Assembly (NCBI GenBank): GCA_035255845.1
Contig: DATEZE010000327.1
Span: 1-13,000 of the forward strand
DNA: 13,000 bases
From: JALORV01 sp035255845
GTDB lineage: Bacteria; Pseudomonadota; Gammaproteobacteria; Burkholderiales; Burkholderiaceae_F
Reading direction: 5' to 3'
Positions 1-7,114 of the stretch are shown here, one piece after another. The notes under the pieces were generated by a model. That model did no database searches. It saw nothing but the letters and a program-made list of their open reading frames with translations, and was not told where the DNA came from. The translations under genes and the position numbers were made by a program. Numbering within the stretch: the first letter of the stretch is position 1; each line of letters starts with the position of its first letter.

Positions 1-34
1 GCCGGGCCGCCCCAAGCCCGCAGGTCAAATTAAT

Positions 35-81
35 CACTCGATGTGCCCGTGCGACCTGAAGGGTCGCGTACACATCGAGTG
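35..81 (-). terminator. Nested hairpin after petC, possible terminator of the pet operon
   Basis: A perfect 11-bp inverted repeat (35-45 and 71-81) encloses a second stem of 6 bp (51-56 with 62-67) around a 5-nt loop. It begins 4 nt after the petC stop codon in the direction of pet transcription. The sequence after the outer stem on the minus strand is AT-rich (ATTAATTT) but has no clean run of T, so an intrinsic terminator is plausible rather than certain. It could instead be an mRNA-stabilising 3' structure or a protein-binding site serving the next gene, which lies outside the window. The remaining bases 1-34 show no gene. Confidence 0.4.
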
Positions 82-85
82 CTCA

Positions 86-943
86 CTATTTGATGTCCCT
101 CCAGTACACGGAGTTCAGCCGCCAGGCGATTAGCGCGAACAGCGCGATAAACAGCAGCACCCAGACTCCGACGCTCCTGCGCGAGGACGACGACGGGTCG
201 GTAATGAACGACAGGAAAGCGACCAGATCGGCCACGTCGGAATCGAACTGACGGGCCTGCTGCGGATCAGCCGGCTTGAACGTATAGCTCAGACCCTCGT
301 TGGTCGGACCCTCGGCCTCGGCCTCGGTCCGCGTCACGTTGCCTTGGGCGTCAAAGACGCTGGTGGTCTGCACGTAGCCCGCGTGCCCGGTCTTCGGATC
401 CACATGCCTGTGTGTCTGAACCAGCGTCACCTCGCGCGCGCCCTGCCGCTCCCATAACGTGTGCGGCATGCCGATGCTCGGATAGGCGATGTTGTTCCAG
501 CCCGTCGCGGTGCCGTTGTCGCGGTAGTAGCCGCGCAGCAGCGTATAGATGTAGTCGGTCCCGGAATAGTCGAATGAGGTGCGAGCGCGTGTGATGACGG
601 ACAGGTCGGGCGGCGTCTTGCCGAACCACAGCTTCGCTTCGGCCGGGGTCATCGCAATCCGCATCGCGTCGCCGACCTTCTGATTGCCGAAGATCAGGAA
701 TTCCTTGATCTGCCGGTCGTCGAGCCCGATCTGCTGCAGGCGGTTCCAGCGCACCAGATTGGCACTGTGGCAGCCCATGCAGTAGTTGACGAACAGCCGC
801 GCGCCAGTTTGCAGCGAAGCCAGGCTCTTCGCACGATCAGAGGGCCAGCGCTCGATCGGAGTCTCGGCGCCCGACGCCGCGGCGCCAGTTGCTGCAACGG
901 CCAACCCGAAAGCGATGATCAGGCGGGTGATGAGCTTCTTCAT
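86..943 (-). CDS. petC: Ubiquinol-cytochrome c reductase, cytochrome c1 subunit
   Basis: Cytochrome c1 of the bc1 complex (complex III), which passes electrons from the Rieske protein to soluble or membrane cytochrome c on the periplasmic side. The 285-residue product starts with a lysine/arginine-led hydrophobic signal peptide (residues about 1-24). It has a covalent haem-binding CMGCH motif (C55, C58, H59) and a likely axial methionine, M159, in an IGMPHTLW context. One C-terminal transmembrane anchor (about 258-276) is followed by a short WRDIK tail. Length and order are typical of proteobacterial c1. It starts 16 nt after the petB stop and is surely cotranscribed with petA and petB. Maturation should need the Sec system and the Ccm or Ccs haem-lyase machinery, not seen here. 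The ribosome-binding site is weak, which suits translational coupling. Identity is secure. Confidence 0.96.
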   Translation of the reverse strand: MKKLITRLIIAFGLAVAATGAAASGAETPIERWPSDRAKSLASLQTGARLFVNYCMGCHSANLVRWNRLQQIGLDDRQIKEFLIFGNQKVGDAMRIAMTPAEAKLWFGKTPPDLSVITRARTSFDYSGTDYIYTLLRGYYRDNGTATGWNNIAYPSIGMPHTLWERQGAREVTLVQTHRHVDPKTGHAGYVQTTSVFDAQGNVTRTEAEAEGPTNEGLSYTFKPADPQQARQFDSDVADLVAFLSFITDPSSSSRRSVGVWVLLFIALFALIAWRLNSVYWRDIK

Positions 944-959
944 GGTCGTGTCCGGGCTC

Positions 960-2342
960 TCAGTGCGGACGGAACGTGACTCGGTCCGGGACCGGCTTGA
1001 ACGTTCCCATGCGGCTCCACCACGGCATCAATACAAAGAACCCGAAGTAGATGACCGTGCCGAGCATCGAGGAGTACTGCCCGGCGGGCGATGGCGGCTG
1101 CGTGCCGAAGTAGCCGAGCACGACAAAGGCGGCGACCCAGACGATCAGCAGCCAGAAGTGCCAGCTGGGTCGGTATCGCATCGACTTCACCGGCGACTGG
1201 TCGAGCCACGGCAGCGCCAGGAAGATCAGCACCGATGCCCCCATCAGCACGACGCCCCAGAACTTCGGGTCGAGCGTGAAGTAGCCGAGTAGAAGGACGA
1301 GCGTGCCTACGGCCAGTGCAGCGCGCACGATTGGACTGCGGACGGTCAGCACCAGCAGAGCCGACATGCCGATCGTGCCGAGCGCAAGCACATAGACGAA
1401 CTGCTCTGTCGTAGCGCGCAGGATCGAATAGAACGGCGTGAAGTACCAGACCGGAGCGATGTGCGAAGGTGTCTGCAGCGGGTCTGCCGGGACGAAGTTG
1501 TTCCACTCGAGAAAATAGCCGCCCATCTCCGGCGCGAAGAACACGACGAAGAAAAAGACCAGCAGGAAAATGGCCAGCCAGAAGATGTCGTGCACTGTGT
1601 AGTACGGATGAAACGGGATACCGTCGAGCGGTCGGCCGTTCGTGTCGAGCTTCTTCTTGATCTCAACGCCGTCCGGGTTGTTCGAGCCGACGTCGTGCAG
1701 CGCGAGGACGTGTGCGGCGACGAGGCCGATCAGCACGAGCGGGATCGCGATCACGTGAAACGAGAAGAACCGGTTCAGCGTGGCGTCACCGATCACGTAG
1801 TCGCCGCGGATCCAGATGGACAGATCGGGGCCGATCAGCGGAATCGCGCCGAACAGGTTGACGATCACCTGCGCACCCCAGTAGCTCATCTGGCCCCAAG
1901 GCAGCAGGTAGCCGAAGAACGCCTCGCCCATGAGGCTCAGGAAAATGAGACAGCCGAAGATCCACACCAGTTCGCGCGGCGCGCGGTAGCTGCCGTACAT
2001 CAGTCCGCGGAACATGTGCAGATAGACGACGATGAAGAAAAACGACGCGCCAGTCGAGTGCATGTAGCGAATGAACCAGCCGCCGGGCACATCGCGCATG
2101 ATGTACTCGACCGACGCGAACGCCATGCTCGCATCGGGTTTGTAGCTCATGGTCAGGAAGATGCCGGTGATGATCTGAAGCGCCAGCACCGTGATCGCCA
2201 GCCCGCCGAAGATGTACCAGATGTTGAAGTTCTTCGGCGCGTAGTACTCGGACAAGTGCTTGCGGTACTCCGCCATCGCCGTCGGCATGCGCTGGTCGAA
2301 CCAGCCGGCGATGCCGGTATATGGAGTCTTGTATTCAGCCAT
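960..2342 (-). CDS. petB: Ubiquinol-cytochrome c reductase, cytochrome b subunit
   Basis: Cytochrome b is the membrane core of the bc1 complex, carrying haems bL and bH and the quinol-oxidation (Qo) and quinone-reduction (Qi) sites. With the ATG at 2342 it has 460 residues. Haem ligands are visible as H95/H109 (in RYMHSTGAS and VYLHMFRG) and H196/H211. The Qo-site motif is PVWY (297-300) instead of the textbook PEWY, a variant I recall from beta- and gammaproteobacteria. The full length, with hydrophobic segments continuing past residue 430, indicates a fused cytochrome b rather than the split b6/subunit IV form. The frame stays open upstream to a TTG at 2378, which would overlap petA by 23 nt. 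I prefer the ATG at 2342, 13 nt after the petA stop, because MAEYKTPY resembles the usual N-terminus. Middle gene of petABC. Confidence 0.96.
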   Translation of the reverse strand: MAEYKTPYTGIAGWFDQRMPTAMAEYRKHLSEYYAPKNFNIWYIFGGLAITVLALQIITGIFLTMSYKPDASMAFASVEYIMRDVPGGWFIRYMHSTGASFFFIVVYLHMFRGLMYGSYRAPRELVWIFGCLIFLSLMGEAFFGYLLPWGQMSYWGAQVIVNLFGAIPLIGPDLSIWIRGDYVIGDATLNRFFSFHVIAIPLVLIGLVAAHVLALHDVGSNNPDGVEIKKKLDTNGRPLDGIPFHPYYTVHDIFWLAIFLLVFFFVVFFAPEMGGYFLEWNNFVPADPLQTPSHIAPVWYFTPFYSILRATTEQFVYVLALGTIGMSALLVLTVRSPIVRAALAVGTLVLLLGYFTLDPKFWGVVLMGASVLIFLALPWLDQSPVKSMRYRPSWHFWLLIVWVAAFVVLGYFGTQPPSPAGQYSSMLGTVIYFGFFVLMPWWSRMGTFKPVPDRVTFRPH

Positions 2343-2355
2343 CGACGCGGTCCCG

Positions 2356-2976
2356 TCAGGCGTTGGAGTCGTCGCCAACCACGATCAGCGTCTCCGACAG
2401 ATACTTGTACGGCGGAATCGGCAGGTTGTCGGGCGCTGGCTTGTTCTTGAACACGCGGCCCGCCAGGTCGAACGTTGACCCGTGGCACGGACAGAGGAAG
2501 CCCTGGTCAGCCCCAAGCTGGGATATCTGGTTCGGACCGAAAGGCCCCTGCGGCGAACAGCCGAGGTGGGTGCAGATGCCGACTGCAACCAGGTATTCCG
2601 GCTTGCGCGAACGGTATTCGTTACGAGCGTATTCAGGCGTCGGATACTGCGTCCGCTCCGACTTCGGATCCGCGACCTCGTTGTCGACCTTCTTGATCGA
2701 CTGCAGCATCTCCGGTGTCCGGCGCAGCACCCACACCGGCAGCCCGCGCCACTCGACCGTTTTCATCTCGCCGGGGGCGATGCCGGCGACGTCGAATTCG
2801 ACCGGAGCGCCGGCCGCTTTCGCGCGCTCTGACGGCGCGAACGACGCCACGAACGGCACCGCGAGCGCCACGGCGCCAGCGCCTCCGACGGCGGCAGCCA
2901 CCGCGATGGTATTGCGCCGCTCCATGTCGACGGCCGCGGGCGGATCGCCTGCAGGTATGGAAGTCGGTGTGGACAT
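2356..2976 (-). CDS. petA: Ubiquinol-cytochrome c reductase, Rieske iron-sulfur subunit
   Basis: The Rieske [2Fe-2S] protein takes the first electron from quinol at the Qo site and delivers it to cytochrome c1. The 206-residue product has both cluster-binding boxes: CTHLGC (C135, H137, C140) and CPCHGS (C162, C164, H165). The four ligands are expected to be C135, H137, C162 and H165; C140 and C164 would form the stabilising disulfide. The N-terminus has a twin arginine (R20, R21) before a hydrophobic stretch (about 24-45). This is the pattern of a Tat-exported protein that keeps its signal as a membrane anchor, and tatABC lies about 3 kb away. The ATG at 2976 has a GGGG-containing purine-rich stretch about 8 nt upstream. 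First gene of petABC; its promoter should lie in 2977-3362. Confidence 0.96.
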   Translation of the reverse strand: MSTPTSIPAGDPPAAVDMERRNTIAVAAAVGGAGAVALAVPFVASFAPSERAKAAGAPVEFDVAGIAPGEMKTVEWRGLPVWVLRRTPEMLQSIKKVDNEVADPKSERTQYPTPEYARNEYRSRKPEYLVAVGICTHLGCSPQGPFGPNQISQLGADQGFLCPCHGSTFDLAGRVFKNKPAPDNLPIPPYKYLSETLIVVGDDSNA

Positions 2977-3362
2977 TGAGACCCCGAGTTAGTGAGAAAG
3001 GCCGCGTCGCCGCGTCGTGGTCACGCGCCCGCGCGTGTCATGTGTCATGGTTGGTTGTTGTGCCACGGCCGTCCGCAAGACGCCTGCGGCACGTGAGTCG
3101 CCGCGCGATGCCCTCCCATCCGGGCCCGAAGTACTGACGGGAATCACTGTCGGGGAATAGGCGCCCGCTCGGCAGCCCGCGATTCTACTGCATGTGACAA
3201 GTCTGGCCACGAAGCACACCCCACCATCGGCACGAGGGACACTAGAATCTCGCGCCGTTTGCTTGAACCTTGGACCGGGCTCCGCGGGGTATCGAAGCCT
3301 CGGGCGACGATTCGCGGCCCCGAATGGTCAGGGCCACTGACATCACCGGAAGGATCGAAGAC
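2977..3362. other. Divergent intergenic region between petA and mscL
   Basis: This 386-bp gap separates the leftward pet operon from rightward mscL and must hold promoters for both. I see no convincing protein; the open frames here lack family features and good start signals. TAGAAT hexamers resembling a -10 box occur on the plus strand at 3243-3248 and on the minus strand at 3187-3182, but neither has a recognisable -35 box at normal spacing, so I do not call promoters. Small dyads lie in the petA leader: a 6-bp stem with a 4-nt loop at 3022-3037, and a 5-bp stem with a 7-nt loop at 3073-3089. A 7-bp unit, TGTCATG, is repeated in tandem at 3036-3049. Confidence 0.5.
3348..3354 (+). promoter_or_regulatory. 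Ribosome-binding site of mscL
   Basis: GGAAGGA lies 8 nt before the ATG at 3363. It is a strong Shine-Dalgarno match and the main reason for starting mscL here, not at the in-frame ATG at 3270 further upstream. Confidence 0.75.
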
Positions 3363-3782
3363 ATGGGCATGCTGAAGGAATTTCGCGAATTCGCGGTTAA
3401 AGGCAATGTGATCGACCTTGCGGTCGGCATCATCATCGGAGCGGCGTTTGGCAAGATCGTCGATTCGCTGGTCAAGGACGTCGTCATGCCAGTGATCAAC
3501 GCAGTGTTCGGCGGCGCCGTCGACTTCTCCAACAAGTACGTCGTGTTGTCCGGCAATGTGCCTCCGGGCGCCCCGCTCGATGCGGCGCAGAAGAGCGGCG
3601 TCGTGTTTGCATGGGGCAGCTTCGCCACCGTAATGCTGAACTTCATCATCCTGGCGTTCGTAATCTTCTGGATGGTGAAGGCGGTGAACCGCGTGAAGTC
3701 CAACCTCGATGCGACTGCCCCGCCGCCGGCTGAGGACGTCGCCCTGCTGCGCGAGATTCGTGACGAGTTGAAGCGGCGCTAG
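3363..3782 (+). CDS. mscL: Large-conductance mechanosensitive channel MscL
   Basis: MscL is a homopentameric inner-membrane channel that opens under membrane tension to release solutes during hypo-osmotic shock. The 139-residue product matches the family's usual length. The amphipathic N-terminal helix (LKEFREFAVKGN) leads into TM1 (about 15-45), with the family-typical DLAVGIIIGAAFGKIV sequence forming the pore constriction. A periplasmic loop (about 50-80) is followed by TM2 (about 83-105) and a charged C-terminal helix with EIRDELKRR. The frame is open upstream to an ATG at 3270, but the extra 31 residues look nothing like MscL, and the good ribosome-binding site at 3348-3354 fixes the start. 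It is followed on the same strand by the HtrA-like protease after 97 nt. A functional tie to its neighbours is not evident; both neighbours on this strand concern envelope stress or the envelope. Confidence 0.95.
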   Translation: MGMLKEFREFAVKGNVIDLAVGIIIGAAFGKIVDSLVKDVVMPVINAVFGGAVDFSNKYVVLSGNVPPGAPLDAAQKSGVVFAWGSFATVMLNFIILAFVIFWMVKAVNRVKSNLDATAPPPAEDVALLREIRDELKRR

Positions 3783-3827
3783 GGCGCGGCGTGCGGCGTC
3801 CGCCTCTGCAATAATTGATTGTTCCTG

Positions 3828-3842
3828 TCCGGCTGCGCCGGA
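3828..3842 (+). other. Short perfect hairpin between mscL and the protease gene
   Basis: TCCGGC and GCCGGA form a 6-bp GC-rich stem with a 3-nt loop in the 97-nt gap after mscL. No T-run follows on either strand, so it is not a canonical intrinsic terminator. It may weakly separate the two genes, or be chance in GC-rich DNA. Confidence 0.3.
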
Positions 3843-3879
3843 GGGCATTCGTATTACTCAGGGCTCATCGAACCCCATC

Positions 3880-5046
3880 ATGCTGCGCCGTATCTGGCTG
3901 ATCTTCGCGCAAGCAACGACGATCGGCCTCGCCCTGCTGTTCGTCGTCTCCACGCTCCGGCCGGAATGGCTGGCGCGCACCCGGCCACCTGACGCAAAGC
4001 TTCCGCTGCCAGCGGTCAAGCAGGCCGAGCCGAGCAGCTCGAGCGCGTTGCGTGCTGTTGCGCCACGCAGTTACGCCGACGCCGTTGCAGTCGCTGCACC
4101 AGCCGTGGTCAACGTCTACACCACGCGCGAAGTACAGCGTCGCGGCGTTCCGACCGATCCGCTCTACCGTTATTTCTTCGGCGACGCCCGCGGCGGGCCG
4201 GAACGCGTCGCGAGCCTCGGCTCCGGAGTGATTGCTACCGGAGATGGCTACATCCTGACCAACAACCACGTCGTCCAGGCAGCCGACGAGATCGCCGTCG
4301 CGCTCGCCGACGGACGACAGTTCGACGCGCGGCTGGTGGGTGCAGATCCGGAAAGCGACCTTGCGGTTCTGAAGGTCGAGGCTAATGGGCTGCCGGTCAT
4401 CACGTTCGGCCACGACGACGCGCTCAAAGTCGGCGACATCGTTCTCGCCATCGGCAATCCGTTCGACGTCGGCCAGACCGTCACGATGGGGATCGTATCG
4501 GCGCTCGGCCGCTCGAACCTCGGCATCAACATGTTCGAGAACTTCATCCAGACCGACGCGGCCATCAACCAAGGCAATTCGGGCGGCGCGCTGGTCGATT
4601 CGACCGGTCACCTGGTCGGCATCAACAGCGCCATTTTCTCGCGCAGCGGCGGGTCGATCGGCATCGGCTTCGCGATCCCGGCGACGCTGGTGCGGCAGGT
4701 GATGACCGACCTGATCAAGACCGGGCGCGTGATGCGCGGCTACTTCGGCGTCGAACCCGAGGACATCACACCGGAGGCGGCGGACTTGCTGAAGCTTGCG
4801 CGCGCCGAAGGCGTCGTCCTGAAAGGCGTGCAGCGGACGAGTCCCGCGGGGCGGGCCGGACTCGAGCCCGGCGACGTGATACTGACGATCAATGGACAGA
4901 AGGTCGGCAGCAGCCGCACCATGCTGAACCAGATTGCGCAGCTGCCGCCCGGCTCCTCGGCGAATGTGCGCGTCCTGCGCGCCGGCAAGGAGCTTGAGGT
5001 GCCGGTGACAGTCGGCGAGCGGCCGACGCCGCGCCGGCCGCAGTAA
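3880..5046 (+). CDS. HtrA/DegS-like membrane-anchored serine protease with one PDZ domain
   Basis: A trypsin-like periplasmic endopeptidase of the HtrA (Do) family, expected to take part in envelope protein quality control or stress signalling. The 388-residue product has a single hydrophobic N-terminal segment (about 8-25) that looks like an uncleaved anchor. A low-complexity linker follows to about residue 60, then the protease domain (about 65-275). The catalytic triad is visible: H130 in TNNHVV, D160 in SDLAVLK and S234 in GNSGGAL. One PDZ domain occupies about 287-380, with RGYFGVEP at its start and AGLEPGDVI in the middle. A single PDZ plus an anchor is the architecture of DegS, rather than the two PDZ domains of DegP or DegQ. 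Whether it cleaves an RseA-like anti-sigma factor cannot be told from here. It converges on the Sel1-repeat gene with 16 nt between stops. The start at 3880 has no strong ribosome-binding site. Confidence 0.92.
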   Translation: MLRRIWLIFAQATTIGLALLFVVSTLRPEWLARTRPPDAKLPLPAVKQAEPSSSSALRAVAPRSYADAVAVAAPAVVNVYTTREVQRRGVPTDPLYRYFFGDARGGPERVASLGSGVIATGDGYILTNNHVVQAADEIAVALADGRQFDARLVGADPESDLAVLKVEANGLPVITFGHDDALKVGDIVLAIGNPFDVGQTVTMGIVSALGRSNLGINMFENFIQTDAAINQGNSGGALVDSTGHLVGINSAIFSRSGGSIGIGFAIPATLVRQVMTDLIKTGRVMRGYFGVEPEDITPEAADLLKLARAEGVVLKGVQRTSPAGRAGLEPGDVILTINGQKVGSSRTMLNQIAQLPPGSSANVRVLRAGKELEVPVTVGERPTPRRPQ

Positions 5047-5057
5047 CGTCGCGGCGT
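5026..5057. other. Inverted repeat over the protease stop codon in the convergent junction
   Basis: ACGCCGCG (5026-5033) and CGCGGCGT (5050-5057) form a perfect 8-bp stem with a 16-nt loop that contains the protease TAA stop. It sits at the junction of two converging genes, where a shared transcription end would be useful. There is no T-run on either side, so a role as a bidirectional terminator is only a guess. Confidence 0.25.
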
Positions 5058-5062
5058 GGTGT

Positions 5063-5737
5063 TCAGCGCGGTCGGTTAAGCCGCTCCCGCATCTCGCGCG
5101 CCTTCAAGGCCGCGACCGCGTCGCCGCCAGCCGCTGCAATGCTGTACCAGTAGAACGCGCGCATCGTGTCCGCCTCGACGCCGTTTCCGGTCTCATACTG
5201 ACTGGCGACGATGTAGGCGGCGCCTTCGTCGCCCTGTTCCGCCGCGCGTTCGTACCAGCGGGCCGCTTCGGCGTAATCGCGCGGCGCACCGCGACCGAGA
5301 AAGTACTGTGTCGCAAGACTTACCTGCGCATCGCGATAGCCCTGCTCGGCCGCTTTCCTGAACCATGCAGTGGCGTCGACCAGCGACCGCGGCACGCCAT
5401 CGCCACGCTCGTGCAGCAAGCCGAGCGCATGCTGGGCGCGAGCGAAGCCACCGTCTGCCGACTTTCTCAACCACTGCACACCGGCCACGTAATCAGGCTG
5501 TCCGCCCTGGCCCCCGAGCAGCATCACCGCAAGATTGAACTGCGCAACACGTTGGTTTCGTTCAGCTGCCCGGCGGAACAGTTGCAAAGCGCGGGCGTGC
5601 TCGCCCCGCTCATAGGCGGCGAAGCCCTGGGCAAGGTCGGAGTCCTTGTCCGGGACCACCTGGAGGGGCGCCGCGGGCGCCGGCAGCGACAACGCCCCGA
5701 CGAGGCACAGCGCCAGAAGTCGGGCAGTCGCGAGCAT
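5063..5737 (-). CDS. Secreted Sel1-repeat (TPR-like) protein of unknown role
   Basis: The 224-residue product has a likely cleavable signal peptide (about 1-22, leucine/alanine-rich and ending in PAPAAP). It also carries four tandem Sel1-type repeats of exactly 36 residues, at about 62-97, 98-133, 134-169 and 170-205. Each shows the A-x-x-x-L-A and G-x-G-V-x-x-D-x-x-x-A-x-x-W/Y pattern, with an A-A-E-Q-G or similar junction. A more divergent helical pair lies before them (about 34-60). Such repeats form curved helical solenoids that bind proteins; the partner here is unknown. It follows tatC after 17 nt. A GTG at 5758 overlaps the tatC stop as GTGA, with GGAAG just upstream, and would add seven residues. 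That is a serious alternative start. Being last in the his-tat run, it may be cotranscribed with tatC, but a functional link to Tat is not shown. Confidence 0.85.
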   Translation of the reverse strand: MLATARLLALCLVGALSLPAPAAPLQVVPDKDSDLAQGFAAYERGEHARALQLFRRAAERNQRVAQFNLAVMLLGGQGGQPDYVAGVQWLRKSADGGFARAQHALGLLHERGDGVPRSLVDATAWFRKAAEQGYRDAQVSLATQYFLGRGAPRDYAEAARWYERAAEQGDEGAAYIVASQYETGNGVEADTMRAFYWYSIAAAGGDAVAALKAREMRERLNRPR

Positions 5738-5754
5738 CGGAGGCGGAACCGCGA

Positions 5755-6525
5755 TCACTGCGCTTCCGACGCAGTGGCCTCTTCGGCTTCCTTTGGTTTG
5801 ACCACGAAGCGGGCTAGGAAAATGCCCAGCTCGTACAGCACGCACAGCGGGATCGCGAGCAGCAGCTGCGACAGCACGTCGGGTGGCGTGAACACGGCCG
5901 CGACGATGAACGCGCCGACGATGACATACGGTCGCACCTGCTTCAGCTTGTCGATCCCGGCGATCCCGAATCGGACCAGCAGCACGACAACGATCGGCAT
6001 CTCGAACGCCAGCCCGAAAGCCAGGAACATGCCGAGAACGAAACCGAAATACGCGTCTATGTCCGGCGAGACATTGACCGAGATCGGCGCGAAGCCGGCG
6101 ATGAACTTGAAGACGAAGCCAAACACCACGAAGTAGCAATACGCCATGCCCATAAAGAACATCACGACGCTCGACGCGATCAGCGGCGCGGCGAGCTTGC
6201 GTTCGTGTTTATAAAGCCCTGGCGCAACGAAGGCCCATGCCTGCCAAAGCACGTACGGCAACGCGATCAGCAGAGCGGCAAAGAGCGTCACCTTGAGCGG
6301 GACCATGAATGGCGTGGTAACGCCAGTGGCCAGCAACTTTGACCCGGCCGGGAGTGCCGCCATCATCGGTTGCGAGAGCAGATCGAAGATCTGCTTCATG
6401 AACGGCGTCAACGCGAGGAAGACAATCAGGACCGCGACTGCGGCCCGCACGAGGCGCTGGCGCAACTCGATCAGGTGACTCAGGAAGCTCTGTTCCTGGC
6501 CCGGATCATTGGTCTCTGTGGTCAT
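5755..6525 (-). CDS. tatC: Sec-independent protein translocase subunit TatC
   Basis: TatC is the multispanning receptor of the twin-arginine translocase that, with TatB, recognises RR signal peptides of folded proteins. The 256-residue product has the family signature SFLSHLIELRQRL (13-25) and six hydrophobic segments, roughly at 26-43, 76-98, 114-140, 160-183, 197-213 and 216-232. It also has the conserved FVAPGLYKHERK box (99-110, E108) and the LAFEMP box (E175). These match the signal-peptide binding residues known in Escherichia coli TatC (E103 and E170). It starts 15 nt after the tatB stop and is clearly in one operon with tatA and tatB. The C-terminal tail is short, polar and glutamate-rich. 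Identity is secure. Confidence 0.97.
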   Translation of the reverse strand: MTTETNDPGQEQSFLSHLIELRQRLVRAAVAVLIVFLALTPFMKQIFDLLSQPMMAALPAGSKLLATGVTTPFMVPLKVTLFAALLIALPYVLWQAWAFVAPGLYKHERKLAAPLIASSVVMFFMGMAYCYFVVFGFVFKFIAGFAPISVNVSPDIDAYFGFVLGMFLAFGLAFEMPIVVVLLVRFGIAGIDKLKQVRPYVIVGAFIVAAVFTPPDVLSQLLLAIPLCVLYELGIFLARFVVKPKEAEEATASEAQ

Positions 6526-6540
6526 TGCGGGCGGCGGGCG

Positions 6541-7041
6541 TCAGCGGCGGATACGCGGCCGGCTGACGCGGGCCCGCGGCGCGTACTTGCGGCGCTTTGC
6601 CCCCGCGACCTCGGGCAGCGCCAGCTGGCGCTTGAGCCGCGCGATTTCGTCGGACAGCTCGTCGATACTGGGCCCAGGCTTGTAGCGTCGCGGAAACCGC
6701 GTCTCCGTCCAGCCGCTGTTCCAGGTGTCTGCACCGAGCGTCGAGACGTCGGGCTTGCTCGGATCGACGGCGGAACTCACGCTTGATTCGATGCCCTTGA
6801 CTTCACTCTGGACCGCGGACTCGAACTCGTGCGCGATACCGCGGGCCTGTTCCTGCAGCTTTTTGAGCTCGGCCACCTCCATCTCGCGGTTGATGTCGGC
6901 CTTAACCTGGCTGACATAGCGCTGGGCCTTGCCGGCCCATTCGCCGACCGTGCGCGCAACCTTCGGCAGGCGCTCGGGGCCGAGCACCACCAGCGCGACG
7001 GCACCGATCACCGCCAGCTCGCCAAAACTGAAGTCGAACAT
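6541..7041 (-). CDS. tatB: Sec-independent protein translocase subunit TatB
   Basis: TatB works with TatC in the substrate-binding complex of the Tat translocase. The 166-residue product begins MFDFSFGELAVI, with the conserved glutamate E8 inside the single transmembrane helix (about 5-20). The hinge GP (21-22) and ERLPKVART at the start of the amphipathic helix follow. That helix and a charged region (about 24-90) are predicted alpha-helical. The longer cytoplasmic tail and the E-L pattern near the N-terminus separate it from TatA. The last 20 residues are strongly basic, with many arginines and prolines. The tail is poorly conserved in the family, so this is not alarming. A 73-nt gap separates it from tatA, and its ribosome-binding site is weak. 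Confidence 0.95.
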   Translation of the reverse strand: MFDFSFGELAVIGAVALVVLGPERLPKVARTVGEWAGKAQRYVSQVKADINREMEVAELKKLQEQARGIAHEFESAVQSEVKGIESSVSSAVDPSKPDVSTLGADTWNSGWTETRFPRRYKPGPSIDELSDEIARLKRQLALPEVAGAKRRKYAPRARVSRPRIRR

Positions 7042-7114
7042 CCGCGGCCGTTAGGTCCGAGAGGGAAGGGCCGGCGCGCCCCGCACGCCGCAGGCGCATA
7101 GGGCAGCAGGCAAC

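Noticed and set aside
960..2378. Longer cytochrome b starting at the TTG at 2378
   Set aside because: The added 12 residues start from a rare TTG inside petA, while the ATG at 2342 is 13 nt after the petA stop and gives a family-like N-terminus.
1461..2450. 329-residue open frame on the plus strand opposite petB
   Set aside because: Its composition (many R, H, D, E and V with no domain) is typical of an antisense shadow; petB on the other strand has every haem ligand and the Qo motif.
2989..3219. 76-residue open frame in the petA-mscL gap
   Set aside because: There is no ribosome-binding site, no membrane segment or motif, and its arginine-rich composition looks like chance coding in GC-rich DNA.
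3182..3248. TAGAAT hexamers on both strands as divergent promoters
   Set aside because: They are one mismatch from the -10 consensus, but neither has a matching -35 box at 16-18 bp, so a promoter call is not supported.
3270..3362. Extended N-terminus of MscL from the ATG at 3270
   Set aside because: The extra residues do not resemble MscL, and the strong ribosome-binding site at 3348-3354 points to the ATG at 3363.
3144..3848. 234-residue open frame on the minus strand opposite mscL
   Set aside because: It is antisense to a clear mscL gene and has no recognisable domain or start signal.
5738..6139. Long open frame upstream of the Sel1-repeat gene, inside tatC
   Set aside because: It is antiparallel in no sense but out of frame with tatC on the same strand, is arginine-rich, lacks family features, and is explained as a GC-rich shadow frame of tatC.
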